A DNA stretch of 64,000 nt from Sorex araneus (GCF_027595985.1 NC_073307.1:47470509-47534508); one strand, 5' to 3'; positions 46,374 through 58,034 are shown, counted from the stretch's first letter. Program-made: numbers and translations. The notes: a model not told the origin generated them from the letters alone.

Positions 46374-46465
46374 ATAAGACTCCCTCTGTGAGGACCTGTG
46401 GCCTGAAGCCAAGCACGCTGAAGCAGCTGGGCCAGCCCGTCCGACAGCCTTCCAGCACCAGCGAG
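46374..46465 (+). CDS. HMGXB3: HMGXB3 coding exon 8 (546-576)
   Basis: Only 109 bases of intron (46,265-46,373) separate it from exon 7. Acceptor tatctcag|at, donor gag|gtgagg, ending in phase 0. Encodes DKTPSVRTCGLKPSTLKQL and a Gln/Pro/Ser tail. Confidence 0.93.
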
Positions 46466-46570
46466 GTGAGGGCGAGCCCCGGGCCGGCAACTCGGGGAGG
46501 AGGCTGGGCATGAATGAGTACACCGATTAAGTTAGCGTTTTTAATGGTTTTTGTTTTGTTTTGTTTTGTT

Positions 46571-46732
46571 TGCTTTTCGGGTCACACCCAGCGATGCACA
46601 GGGGTTACTCCTGGCTCTGCCCTCAGGAATTACTCCTGGCGGTGCTCGGGGGACCATATGGGATGATGGGGATTGATCCCGGGGTTGGCCACGTGAAAGG
46701 CAAAGCTCTGCCTGCTGTACTATCACTCCAGC
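46571..46732 (-). mobile_element. SOR-type SINE
   Basis: 'tttcgggtcacacccagcga' to 'ctatcactccagccc'. Confidence 0.94.
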
Positions 46733-47027
46733 CCTCATATATGTGTTTTAATCGAAATAACATAGATGCATCTTACTCCATTACTCTGCACTGATTTATA
46801 GATAGCACAGTTAATTTTAATGATACAGCTTTAAGGATCTTACAGGTATCAAAATTCCATGTATTTAAGCACATCTAGTTTTAGATTTTTATTAAAGAAA
46901 AAAACCCTTTTGCCATATGTGGCTCGAATAATTATGATCAAAGTTCCCTAAATCAATACTTTTTCACTAGACTTTTTTTTTTTGCCATGGTCTTGGAAGC
47001 ATACATATTATTTTTGCGGGGGGGGGG

Positions 47028-47184
47028 CGGTCACACCCAGCGATACACAGGAGTTACTCCTGGCTCTGCACTTGGGAATTATTCCTGGCGGTTCTCCGGG
47101 GACCATATGGGATGCTGGGGATTGAACCCGGGTTAGCTGTGTGCAAGGCAAACACCCTCCTTGCTGTGCTATCACTCCAACCCC
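47028..47184 (-). mobile_element. SOR-type SINE
   Basis: G run then 'cggtcacacccagcgataca' to 'gctatcactccaaccccc'. Confidence 0.92.
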
Positions 47185-47257
47185 CAGACATACATTTTTT
47201 ACATAAAAAGCTTAGAGACATGGGTGCTACTATATATGGTCACTTTTTGTTTTGTTT

Positions 47258-47417
47258 TTGGACCACACACAGTGATGTGACGCTCAGGGATTATTCCTGG
47301 CTCTGCACTCAGGAATTCCTTCTGGCAATACTCGGGGAACAGTACAGGATACCGGGATCAAACCTGGGTCAGCCATGTGCAAGGCAAATGCGCTACTACC
47401 CACTGTACCAGCCAGCC
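47258..47417 (-). mobile_element. SOR-type SINE
   Basis: 'tggaccacacacagtgatgt' to 'ctgtaccagccagcc'. Confidence 0.85.
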
Positions 47418-48688
47418 TCTATATATAGCCACTTTGACATTTCCTGTATCTATTCTCAAAATGCTTGTTTCGGTCCATTAACTTCACAGACCCTGAGTGG
47501 ACTGGCCTGTAGTTGAAAAAAATCCTATCATGAATCAAACTGGAATAGGAAATTAGCCTGCCTTCTCCCTTGCCACATGCTTTCTTTTGCTATTTCCAGT
47601 TTGTTCCCATCAGTACCAGCTGGCTTGTACTTGGAAGGCAGATTGGTTTGTCTGCCAGATGCTGTGTCAGCCCGGTGCTGGCGTGATCCTGGAGCAAAGA
47701 CGGGTAGTGATCTACCCAGCCCGTGCCTCCCGTGCCCCTCACTGGGCTAGACTCTTGGAAACAGTTGGTTCTTTTTGTGTTTTTGTTACTTGGCAGCTCT
47801 GGGAGTTTGTTAAAAGATAAAAGGCTTTTACTGGTCTTAAGTCAGTTACATTGAATCTTACACTGAAAAGCAACTTTAATTCACTGCTATAGAATGATCT
47901 TTAAATTTGAATGTTTTCTTTTTAGAGTGAGGAGCATCTAATGGCCTTTTTGCCGGTGATTGAGCCCCCAGACAGGACTTGGGGGCGGGGGAGCCTTGGG
48001 TCTTCCATTTTGCCTTGGGCAAGATGGCCAGTTCTCGGTGCCCCTCTTTATCATCATGGCCGGACCAGTGGTCAGTGGGAGAGTAGATGGCTCTCTGTAG
48101 GTTTTCCTGGAATGAGCCGCTGTCTGCTGCATTATCTGGAAGGCGGAGTGAGGAGTGAAAGGGTTGAGAGGGAAGGAAAAGACGCAGAACCTCAATCCAG
48201 CCCGTTCGCCTGTCATTCTGTGGATGAGAATGATAAAGACATCACACTTCTGCTTGGCTTTTGCCCACTGTTTTAGCAGGTGCAAACATTTTCAGTTCTT
48301 GTCATCAAACAGTCAGAATTGGAAGCAAGGGACCAAAAAGCAAAAGGTCAAACTCAGTACGAGACTTTGTCTAAGGAAGCGAAAGGAAGGGAGAGTGAGG
48401 CAGGCTCCCAGATGATGGGCGTGGCCCCCCAGCAGGGCCCCCTGGGTCCTGTATTGTGTGGAGAGCTCTTAGATGCTTTCTGACTTGCTGGTTGCTAGTG
48501 TGCAGTCGCCCAGGGCTTGAAAGTGACAGTCAAGACAGGTAATGCTTCCTGGTATCCCAGACGACTCATGGGTGGTGAGGGGAATTCTGTACCCTGGGAG
48601 ACTATTTTCCTCAAGCTATTTCGAGACACAGAACTTAAGAAATTTGACTACCACTAAAAAACACTAACTAATTTGTTCTGATCCATAG

Positions 48689-48787
48689 CTACCAAATGTC
48701 CCAGCCAATAGGACATCTCAGGTGAAAGTTGTGGAGGTCAAGCCTGATGTGTTTCCTCCGTACAAGTACAGCTGCACGGTCACGCTG
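48689..48787 (+). CDS. HMGXB3: HMGXB3 coding exon 9 (577-609)
   Basis: Ninety-nine bases, phase 0-0 (gatccatag|cta; ctg|gtaagt). Encodes LPNVPANRTSQ then VKVVEVKPDVFPPYKYSC. It precedes the second zinc ribbon exactly as coding exon 4 precedes the first. Confidence 0.94.
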
Positions 48788-48825
48788 GTAAGTGCAGCCA
48801 GGAGCCAGAGGAAAGGGGTGAGAGA

Positions 48826-48860
48826 GAGAGCGAGAGAGAGACAGGGGGGAAGTAGAGGGG

Positions 48861-48934
<74 letters not shown>
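48826..48934 (+). repeat. (GA)n microsatellite
   Basis: About 35 uninterrupted GA units from 48,863; impure before. It begins about 40 bases after a splice donor. Confidence 0.97.
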
Positions 48935-48935
<1 letters not shown>

Positions 48936-48941
48936 TATGTG

Positions 48942-49018
48942 TTTATTTTTTGTGGTGCCGGAACCCTTGGCCTCACATGTACAAGGCAAGTAGTTTACCC
49001 CTGAGCTGCACCCCAGCC
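48942..49018 (-). mobile_element. ID-like tRNA-derived SINE
   Basis: On the minus strand 'ggctggggtgcagctcaggg', 'cttgccttgtacatgtgagg' and 'gggttccggcaccaca' lead into a (TC)n tail. Second member of the family at 37,452. A weaker third may be at 39,066-39,120. Confidence 0.6.
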
Positions 49019-49396
49019 TGATAATCTCTCCGAACACCCTCATTGAAAGATATGAGAGCCTCTGGGCACACCCACTGGGCCTGCAGCTTTCCCAGGTGAG
49101 CTCTGTAAAGTGCAGGAAGCAGAGATGGGAGCTCCTGACTGCGAGTTATTAGAGATGAGAATCTGTTCCAGGTTTGTTTGGGTTTTTTTTTTGGTCTTGA
49201 CTGGGGTGGGCATATCACTCCCAGGCAGTGCTGGAGTGGACGGACCACTCCCTGAACTGTGGCCAGCTGGGTCAGCAGTTCCATTCTAGGGCTGGGGATG
49301 CTGTGCCAGAAACCTCCGGAGTCCACCAGTGATGCTGGGTTGTCTCCGGGCCTTCCCTTTGTGGCCTCAGTGTCTCTGAGCTTCACGAGTGTTTGG

Positions 49397-49535
49397 GGAG
49401 CTGGAGAAGGAGCACTGTGGGTAGGGCACTTCCCTTGCAAGCAGCCGACGCAGGTTTCCATCTCCAGCATCCCACATGGGTCCTTGAGCCCTCGTGAGGG
49501 ACCCCTGAGCACCACCAAGTGTGGTCCAAAAACAA
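49397..49535 (+). mobile_element. SOR-type SINE
   Basis: 'ggagctggagaaggagcact' to 'caagtgtggtccaaaaac'. Confidence 0.85.
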
Positions 49536-49744
49536 CGCCAAAAAACTGTTTAGGGAGTGTTGTGCTTTTCTTTAAGAGTCATGTTCAGTACTGGTATGTC
49601 AGTGGGTTGGAGATATGTAAAGCACTTTGTTTAGCGTGGCGTTTTTCACCAATCGCCCTTCCTTTTTTTCTATGGAAGATGTTGACACTCTAATACGCAG
49701 ATGTGTGATGCCAGGGTCGTTCCTTAGCGTCATGGAGCAGAGGT

Positions 49745-49830
49745 GGGAGACCTCCACCGCAGCATGCTGTGGCACCTTGGCCAAGGCTCTCTCTTGGTCT
49801 CTTTTCTCATCTGTGAAAGTTAGATCTCAC
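49745..49830 (+). mobile_element. MIR-like fragment
   Basis: 'gcaccttggccaaggctctc' and 'ttttctcatctgtgaaagtt'. Confidence 0.5.
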
Positions 49831-49904
49831 ATTGGGGGTTTTCTTCCCCTTTACATATATATATCCACTAATTGTCGACTCTTTCCGTTTGGGCGGTGCG
49901 GGCG

Positions 49905-50053
49905 CGGGGGGGGGGGGGGGGGAGATGTACACCTGGCAGTGCTCAGGGTTATTCCTCCTTTTGCACTCAGGAATTAATTGTGGTGCTTAGGGAACCGTGT
50001 GGGGTGTGGGGTCAGAACTTGGGCCGGTTCATGCAAGGCAAATACCCTATATT
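49905..50053 (-). mobile_element. SOR-type SINE preceded by a G run
   Basis: About 18 G, then 'tacacctggcagtgctcagg' to 'ggttcatgcaaggcaaatac'; head missing. Confidence 0.8.
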
Positions 50054-50117
50054 TATTACTATCAATCCAATCCAGAATCCAGGCAGTTAATTTTTTTAAT
50101 TTATTTATTTTTTTTTT

Positions 50118-50258
50118 TGCGGGGGGTGGTGTCACACCCGGCTATGCACAGGGGTTACTCCTGGCTCATGCACTCAGAAATTATTCCTGGCAGTGCTCGG
50201 GGGACCATATGGAATGCTGGAAATTGAACCCAGGTCGGCAGTGTGCCAAGGCAATAAA
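50118..50258 (-). mobile_element. SOR-type SINE, head missing
   Basis: 'gtgtcacacccggctatgca' to 'ggtcggcagtgtgccaaggc'. Confidence 0.88.
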
Positions 50259-50404
50259 ATTTTTGACCACTGATCAATTCGCTTTTTTCACAGTTGGGGA
50301 AAGACTTGCCAAGATTGATACAGGCTGTGTTAAGAGTGAAAGAAGATAATTGTAGAAAGGGGATCTTGCATAAAGGCTCTATGGAAGTTAGTGTAAATGT
50401 GGCT

Positions 50405-50569
50405 TTGGGGGGGCTGTAGCCACAGCACAGCGGGTAGGGCGTTTGCCTTGCACGAGGCCGACCCTTGTTCAATTCCCAGCATCCCATATGGTCCCCTGAG
50501 CACCACCAGGAGTAATTCCTGAGTGCAGAGCCAGGAGTGACCCAAAAAGGGGAAAAAAAAAAAAAAAAT
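50405..50569 (+). mobile_element. SOR-type SINE, young
   Basis: Forward copy with A16 tail, flanked by aatgtggcttt; 109 bases upstream of coding exon 10. Confidence 0.95.
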
Positions 50570-50678
50570 GTGGCTTTAGAATCGCTTTTCTTTGGTTTAT
50601 TGATCCTGGTATCCTGGTCGTCCTGGTGGATGGCTCTGCCCAGGTGCACCTGAGTTGAATGTTGGTCTTCCTTTTTAG

Positions 50679-50828
50679 GATTTGGGCCTGGCTACATCGA
50701 GAGGCCGGGGGAAGTGCAAGAATCCTTCTTGTAGCTATGTCTACACCAACAGGCACAAACCTCGGATCTGCCCCAGCTGTGGCTTTAACCTTGCCAAAGA
50801 CCGGACTGAGAAAACCACCAAGGCTCTT
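50679..50828 (+). CDS. HMGXB3: HMGXB3 coding exon 10 (610-659), zinc ribbon 2
   Basis: Acceptor cctttttag|gat, donor ctt|gtgagt, phase 0-0. The CX4C-X12-CX2C motif (Cys622, 627, 640, 643) has the same spacing as zinc ribbon 1. Shared flanking residues are T-x-R-G-x-G before, Y-x2-RHKP in the middle and C-P-x-C-G after. A basic tail follows (KDRTEKTTKA). Confidence 0.97.
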
Positions 50829-51180
50829 GTGAGTTTCCTCCCCACACTTCCCCCTGCTGGGTTTCGTAGAAATCAAAAGATTTTTTTTTTGTTTTAGGCT
50901 GTGAAAGAAGTTCATTCTGAACCTGTCTTCTCTTCTCTGCACTTCTGCAATGCTCAGCTGCGTCAGTGAACCAGATACTTTGGTCTCTGACACTCTTCTT
51001 GTCCCCCAGATCTAAATCTCCCAGAGCAAGAGAATGTCAGCAGGCCTTAGGGCTTGGGGACAGAGGGATGTGAGGGTTTCATCCTTTTATCTTTGAGGCC
51101 TTTGGGAGGCCTGTAACTTGTATTTTGGCCAGTGGTTAGAAACTAACAACATGGGACTTTGTGAAACAAATTGCTCTTTA

Positions 51181-51745
51181 ATTTTTTTTTTTTACTTGAA
51201 GAACTGTGATTTACAAGGTTATTCATAGTCGAGTCATAGGTGTGCAGTATTCCAACACCAATCCTACCACCATGTCTACCTCCCCTCCAGCCCCCGCACC
51301 AGTGTTCCCTTGTTCCCTCCTATCCCCCCCTTGACAGACACATTTCAAAATTCGGTGGTTGTAGTTCAGATCTTATGCTTAGTGTCGTGTCTGTACTGCA
51401 GATAAACTGCTGTGCCACCTCCCACATCGCCAGTACACCCCAGGCCCCACCCCTACTCCCCTGTTGCTTCCTTTTCTCTCATCCCCCCTCATCTCATTCC
51501 TTCTCTGACCTTTTCCTCCCTATACTTCAGGGTCTAGGCATCCACCCTTACTACGTTACATTTCCTCATCCCGTTATTCTGTGTTCCACAGATAAGTGAG
51601 ATTGTCTCGAATTTATCCTCCTCCTGGCTTATTTCGCTCGACACGTTATCTTCCAGTTCCAACCAGGTTGCTGCAAAGTTCATGATTTCATCACTCCTTG
51701 CAGCTGCATAGTATTCCATTGTGTATTTGTACCACATCTTCATAA
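51181..51745 (-). mobile_element. 5'-truncated L1 (ORF2 C-terminus and 3' UTR)
   Basis: On the minus strand a frame at 51,743-51,534 encodes the typical L1 ORF2 end (MEYYAAARSDEIMNFAATW, then ELEDNVSSEISQ). It is followed by 3' UTR and a poly-A (T run at 51,181-51,192). Confidence 0.9.
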
Positions 51746-52596
51746 TTCATGCAAAAACAGATATCAAGTAGCTTGTAGGGCTTTAAAATTTGCCTCTGGT
51801 AGTCTTACCTGACATGTTCTCTGAAATTGGACCAAACTGTTTGAATAGTAAAATGCATTTCCCTTGACTTGTTAGGGCTTGTGTTTTATGACCAGAACTA
51901 GGAAAGGGAGAATTTTCTGAGGTTCTCTGGGTTTCCGTGTATGTGTCCTGTGGCAGGGTTGGAGGTGGGCAGGGCGGCGGGGAGGGCCTCCTGAGAGTTC
52001 CCTGTAAGGGCCTAATGTCGCCATGAGGCTCCTTTGGTGCTAGAGATTACCTGGGTTACCCCTCTAGGGCTGTTCTGGTGATGCTTGGGATACTGGGATT
52101 GAACTGGAGTTGGCCACGTCCACGACAGGTGCCTCAGCCCCAGGCTCTGTGGCCCCGAGGCTTTTGTCTGGTTTGGTTTTTGAACCAGATTTGGCACTAG
52201 TAAGGCTCAGTGCTGGGGCTGAGCCCGGGCTCCTGCCTGCAGAGTGTGTGGTCCTCCCCTCGGAGCTGTCCTCATGCGGGGGGCAAGCCAGGCGTTAGAG
52301 GCATCCCCTCCACCAGCTGAGCCCCTTTTAAGAGTGAGCAGGAGAAGGGGCTGGGAAGGAATGTCAGTGCTCTGCTCCAGAATAAGCCAGGAAGCCATGG
52401 TGGAATCTGGCCTGGGCAAACCCAAATTGGCCCTTTTGAAATGGGCAGGATTGGGGCATGGCATCAGCAAGGACAAGCATGAGGGAATGCAGAGAGAGGG
52501 AATTGGCTAGTGGAGGGAAGGGTATAGTAAGTGAAGAAAGGCAGTTTCCAGACCCATCTGGGGATCTTTACTACAGCTGTGCTTTCATTGGTTTGC

Positions 52597-52811
52597 TTTA
52601 TTTATTTATTTATTTATTGCTTGCTTGCTTGCTTGCTTGCTTGCTTTTTTTGTGAGGGTCACACCTAGCGACGCACAGGGGTTACTCCTAGCTCTGCACT
52701 CAGGAATTACCCCTGGCAGTGCTCAGGGGACCATATGGGATGCTGGGAATCGAACCCGGGTCGGCTGCGTGCAAGGCAAACGCCCTCCCTGCTGTGCTGT
52801 TGCTCCAGCCC
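52597..52811 (-). mobile_element. SOR-type SINE with (TTTA)n(GCTT)n tail, young
   Basis: Near-consensus reverse copy flanked by tcattggtttgcttt (52,587 and 52,813). The tail contains two stacked microsatellites. Confidence 0.96.
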
Positions 52812-54474
52812 CTCATTGGTTTGCTTTGGCAGCCACACCTGGGGGATGCAGGAACTCCAGGTTCGTTGCTGGTGGGTTGATCAGAGCAGTGTCCGCAAAC
52901 CAACCTGCGTCGCCAGCCCATGAAGCTTTCTCAGACTTCTGGGGCAGTTTGTTTTTTTTTAAGCCTGGAAGTCCCGGGAATGTTCCTGATCTCCAGGTCT
53001 GTTTCCATGCCTGGGACCGTGCTTTGAGCTCGTGAGATAGGGGAGTGAACCGAAGTGGATACTCGTGGCTTAGTGGGAAAATAGCAGCACTGGGGAGGGC
53101 TGGAGAGGGCCCCGGATCAGGAGTACAGAGAGGGAAGGTGGCAGACTGGATTAGGTTCACGCTGTTTTATTTTCTGGACCATGAACTTCGAGAGAATTGA
53201 GCTTCAAGGAACTTGTAAACCCTTGGAAGTACCTGTAGAGGGGTCTCAAGCTCCGGGCGGCGGGGCACCTCCTTCAGGCCTCAGCTGTGCTGCTCTTAAG
53301 AGTGCCCCACTCTGCCCCACCCCTTCTGGTGACAGCCAGGGCAGCAGTGTCTGTTCCCCCCCTCTCCTGACATGCAGGCCTATGTGTGGGATCAGGATGA
53401 AACTTGACTTCTGTGTCGGTAACAGGCCCTCTGAATGTCATTCTCTTATTTCATTGTAGCTGTTGCTGTGACATAAAATATGGAAATGGAGATTGGCCTT
53501 TATGTCTGGGGTAATGAAGTGCCTTTTCAGGCCAGGCAGAAATTGTCTAGAGACCTCTTGCCAATTGATTTCAGTTTATATTCATTTTTTTTATGTATAT
53601 TCCTAATTGTAGTTGGAAACCTCATCCCTTTAGTATGGTTATGTCCAGACATTCCTTTGCTCTTCGACCTCCTAAATTTTAGAGAAGTTAAATACAACTT
53701 TCCCACAAAACTATGTCAGAGAACCAGCAGCCCTTGTGTGTTGCTCTTGGGAGCCCCCCCCCCCCCCCCTTGTGTTTCCTATGCACTCTGTCTTCGGCTT
53801 GACCGCTGCTCTCTGAGCTAGAATCGTCCCGATTCCTTCCCATTTTCCATTTGTGGCTGAGAACCGAAGGATAGGTATTCCTGCTTACTTGCCTTCCAGC
53901 TCCGTGGTTCAGCATAGCCCTACCTGGCAGTTTGTAGCCATCTCTTCTGTGTCTCATAAGAATCCGTTGAAAGCCAGGCGTAGGCTTTTGAAAATAGGAA
54001 AAGGAATAGGACGACGACCTCTTCCCTTCAGGTGCTTCCAAGAGCAGGACGAGTCCTTCAGGTAGTAGTTGGCATTGGTTGGCGTGCCTCGGACCTTGTG
54101 CTGGTATTGAAAGTCAGTAACTTAGCCAGGGCACCGTTTGCAGAGAGGGGGAGGCGAGAGTTCTGCAGAGGAGTGATGGCTGGGCTTGCTTCCTGGTGCG
54201 GACATCGGTAGGGCCCTCCGCTGAATGGCACCTGCAGGGAAGAACTTGTTTCTCGGGTGTATTTCTGGACATTGCTCCTAAAATCCTCTAACTGGTATCA
54301 GAGTTTTCTTGTTCCCAGAAGCCACCAAATACTGAAGATAAAGGTTTATTTATTTGTTGAAATGACCATTCACAGAAATCCAGCCATTCCTAGGGTTTTC
54401 CTTGCATCCCGAGTGCTGTGCTAAGGGCTTTGCTTGTAAGAGCACTTATTCCCTGTTCAGCTCTTATTTTCTTT

Positions 54475-54637
54475 TTTCCTTTTTCAGTCACATCCAGCGT
54501 TGCTCAGGTGACTCACTCTGCACTCAGGACTTACTTCTGCTTGGGGGACCATATGGGATACTGGGGATTGAACCTGGGTCTGCCGTGTGCAAGGCAGACC
54601 CCCCCCCCCACCACCAGCTGTACTATTGTTCTGGCCC
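54475..54637 (-). mobile_element. SOR-type SINE
   Basis: 'agtcacatccagcgttgctc' to 'ctattgttctggcccc', with a C run inside the head. A MIR-like scrap may follow at 54,660-54,735. Confidence 0.87.
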
Positions 54638-54739
54638 CTGTTGAGCTCTGTTTGACCCTCCCTTTTATAAGAGAGAAAGTTGAGGCTTATTGGCAAGATA
54701 AATTGCTTTGGGTCACAAACAGCTTAAGTAGCATATGTG

Positions 54740-54868
54740 TTTGGGGACCACACCCAGCGGTGCTCAGGGGTTAGTCCTAGTGAGCTCCGAGGACCGTGTA
54801 GGATACCAGGGACTGAGCCCAGGTTGTACTAGGCGTGTGCTCTACACGCTGAGTTACCTCTCCAGCCC
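54740..54868 (-). mobile_element. SOR-type SINE, internally deleted
   Basis: 'ggaccacacccagcggtgct' to 'gttacctctccagcccc'. Confidence 0.85.
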
Positions 54869-55103
54869 CAAGGAGCGCATCTGCCGTCAGAGCTTATGTC
54901 TGTTCTCCTCCACACTCTGTCCCTGGTGAATGGCAGCGCTGCTGAGTCTGTAACGAGGAAGTGTGTTGGCTGCGGGAGAGAGAAAGCCTAAGACCTGAGT
55001 TACACAGCCAAGCTCGTTTCAGAATGGTCTCAGCCAGTGACCTTCGGCCATGTGTGGCTCTGTGCGCCCTGTGTGTTTGGTGACAGATCCCCTCTCTCCC
55101 CAG

Positions 55104-55405
55104 GAGGCGAGCGCCCCGCTCCCGGAGGTGCTGAGTGCCACCGAGCCCCTGAGTGCCACCCAGAGGGAGACCCAGCGCCAGTCCACGCTGCAGCTGCTGC
55201 GCAAGGTCCTGCAGATCCCCGAGAACGAGTCGGAGCTGGCTGAGGTCTTCGCCCTGATTCACGAGCTCAACAGCTCCAGGCTCATCCTGTCCAACGTGAG
55301 TGAGGAGACGGTCACCATCGAGCAGACCTCCTGGTCGAATTACTATGAGTCTCCGTCCACGCAGTGCCTTCTCTGTAGCAGCCCATTGTTCAAAGGGGGA
55401 CAAAA
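55104..55405 (+). CDS. HMGXB3: HMGXB3 coding exon 11 (660-760)
   Basis: The exon is 302 bases, acceptor tccccag|gag, donor caaaa|gtaagc, codon 760 split after two bases. A helical stretch (LQLLRKVLQIPENESEL, then EVFALIHELNSS) precedes ILSNVSEETVTIEQTSW and the cysteine pair 747/750 (QCLLCSSP), which opens the next cysteine cluster. Confidence 0.96.
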
Positions 55406-55911
55406 GTAAGCACCCCTTTCAGACTCTCCTGCCCCCAGCCCCCGTCTCACATGGCTCACACTGCCTCTTGCTTCAAGCGACTTTAAAGCTACAGTCTTTG
55501 AAGATGCTATTCCGGTGTTTGTTTGTTTTTTCTTGAAGTTTCTTTTATCTTTTTGCCATTGTTAAATATAAAATGCTACTAAGTGGTTTTCTGTTCTGTT
55601 GAAAATGATCGAAAGTTAGTGTCACCAGTGTAGGAATTAGTTTATGTTTATGTCTGGTTGAACATCCCAAGCATCCTTCATGGATTTGGGAGTTTGGTGG
55701 GAGTGGTCAGGTGAGGGCATAGAAGGAGTCATGTTGCCGAAGGAGGGGGTGCCTGCTGGACAGCCAAGCTGCAGCCCCTCCGTTTGCCTTTGCGTAATGT
55801 CTCCAGAATTTACCATTGAGCGCTGCGCCCTGGAACTGCTTTATTAAGAGGTTGATTTCCCCTTTTTTTTTTCTTGTTTTTTTTGGTTACTGGTGATGTT
55901 TTTGGTACTAG
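55406..55911 (+). other. HMGXB3: HMGXB3 intron 12
   Basis: Short intron; no repeat recognised. The acceptor is preceded by a T-rich tract. Confidence 0.6.
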
Positions 55912-56039
55912 CTCCCTGGCCGGGCCCCAGGAGTGCTGGCTGCTGACCGCCAGTCGGTTGCAGGTGGTGACTGCCCAGGTGAAGATGTGTCTGAATCCCC
56001 ATTGTCTGGCCCTGCACAGCTTCATGGACATTTATACAG
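55912..56039 (+). CDS. HMGXB3: HMGXB3 coding exon 12 (760-803)
   Basis: Acceptor ggtactag|ctcc, donor acag|gtgggt. Contains ECW (Cys768) and KMCLNPHCLALHSF (Cys786, Cys791), completing with Cys747/750 a probable zinc cluster. CX4C recalls the first half of the zinc ribbons. Confidence 0.95.
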
Positions 56040-56235
56040 GTGGGTGCCTGCCTCCCCCCGAAGCTCCGAGCAGGCCAGAACACAGCTCTGTGTGTCAGGA
56101 CTTCTCTGAGTGCTGGGCCTTCTCTCAGGGGGGCAGGGGCTCTTGAGGAAGAGGGTTTTTTTTGTTTTTTTGTTTTTTTCTTTTCTAGAATATCTCAGCC
56201 CCAGAATATTTGCCTCCTAAGAATTAGGGCTCCTT

Positions 56236-56372
56236 TGGACCGGAGAGATAGTACAGCAGCGGAGGCATTTGCCTTGCATGTGGCTGACCCGAGCTCGATT
56301 CCTGGAACACATCCACGAGGGGTCACTGGGAGGGACTCCTGAGCACCACTGAGTGTGGCCCCAAAACCAATG
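56236..56372 (+). mobile_element. SOR-type SINE
   Basis: 'tggaccggagagatagtaca' to 'gagtgtggccccaaaacca'. Confidence 0.87.
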
Positions 56373-58034
56373 GGGAAAAAAAGAAAAGAATTAGGACTCT
56401 TTTCCAGAATCCTGAACTGAAAGGTAGCACCTTTCTCCAGGCCAGGTTGACTGTGTCGAGTGAGAGAGCACGGGGAGGCCCAACATGACCCAGGCGGTGT
56501 CTCCCCACACCCCACCCTAGTCCCCTGCGTGTGAGCGTGATAGCCGAGGTGCACGTGGGCCATGCCCTGGTTTCCTTCCTGTGCCCACCCACCCCATTTA
56601 CTCCATTTTCACCTCTGGGCCCCTGGGAATATCTGTGACTGTGTAGACCCTGGTGTAGAGATGCTGCTTCGTGAGGAGACTGGGAAATGGAGGTAGGTGG
56701 AGGGAGTAACTGCCAGGCAGCAGTGAGCCGCCTGTGATGTGATGAGCACTTGGTGCTGAGCCCTCCGTCATCAGCTGTGTTGACTCCTGCGAGGGTATGC
56801 TGAGGGCGGACGTTCCCAGGCTTCTGGGCGTGTGCAGCTCTTGTAGGGTGCTTGTGTGGGGGGTTGCGCTGCCAGTGAGCCACGCTCCTTGTCCTGGGAC
56901 GTGCTTTTAAACTTAGTCGTGTTATTACGGGCATCTCCTGTGTCAGCAGGTTGGAGAAACAAACACATGAGCATTTTCCAGGTGTGCGGCAGGCAGTCCA
57001 TTTTACAGGCCTCACGCCTTTGTGTGCAGCCTGCGTGGTTTCCTGTAGGCGAACGCTCGCAGGTGGAGTGCATATTCACCGTTCCTGCTCTGCCTTCGTC
57101 AGCGTCAGGCGCTGGTCAGACACTGAGCATTCCCCGTGGGCCAGCCGTTGCGTGAATTTGACTCCTGAGTTATATGTTTAGAATTTAACTGAAGATGGTT
57201 GTTTATGCTTCGTGTTGAAAACCTTCCGGTGCCTTGTTTTGAATTCATGCTTTTGCCGTGAGAGCAGCGGGGTCTCCCCAGAACCTTCTCTTATGTTGTC
57301 CCTTTGTAATCAGACCCATCCCCAGCTCATAGCCTCTGGCAACCATTTGATCTGTTTTCTCTCCCTGTGGTTTTATCTTGACAGTGCCATTAACTGCAAT
57401 TATAGTATATCACAGCGGTTTCTTTCACAGGACTATAATGCCTGTGAATTCTCCCCCATTCTTATGTTTTGGCCGTTTGTTCGCTTGTTGAAGCATGTTT
57501 GGCCTGACAGTGTTGAGCAGCCGGGAAGAAGCTGCCGCAAACATTTGTGTACAGACTTTTGTGTGGACATAAATGTCTCTTGGAGAAGCATTTCAGAGTC
57601 AGATTGCGGGCCCATGCGATGTTTATGTTTAATTCTGTAAGAAATTGCTGAGCCAGGCGCCAAGTGTCTGTGCCAGTCAGTTTCCTCCAACAGTGTAGAA
57701 AGAATCCCAGAGAATCCTCCACTGGGAGCTTTTGGTAGTGTCTGAGGTTTTGTTTCACTCATTCTAACACGTATATGTAGTCTGAACTTCCTGTTTTCTC
57801 GATGAGTAATGATGTTGAACATCTTCCCCTTGTTTTGTTTTGCCCTCTGTATGGACTTCTGTGGTGAGTCTGTTCACGTCACTGACTCACTGAAGTGAGT
57901 CTGGTCTTAATGATGATCTTGAGAGTTCTTTTTATAATCTTGATACAAGTCCTTTGGCAGACAAGGGATCTACAAGTATTTTCTAATGGTGTATGGTTTG
58001 CCTTCATTCTCAACAGAATCTTCTTAAGCAGTTA

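Larger units (their letters stand above)
46466..48688 (+). other. HMGXB3: HMGXB3 intron 9
   Basis: Three SINEs, then 47,420-48,680 without recognised repeats. An open frame with an acceptor at 48,280 is discussed as a finding. Confidence 0.55.
48788..50678 (+). other. HMGXB3: HMGXB3 intron 10
   Basis: (GA)n, an ID-like element, several SINEs and a MIR-like scrap. 49,020-49,390 shows only a weak reverse SINE trace at about 49,195-49,260. Confidence 0.55.
50829..55103 (+). other. HMGXB3: HMGXB3 intron 11
   Basis: L1 3' end, one young SINE and two others. 51,750-52,590 and 52,815-54,470 show no other recognised element apart from a C17 run at 53,753. Confidence 0.55.

Noticed and set aside
51534-51743. 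Possible small gene on the minus strand
   Set aside because: It is the C-terminal end of L1 ORF2 in a truncated L1.
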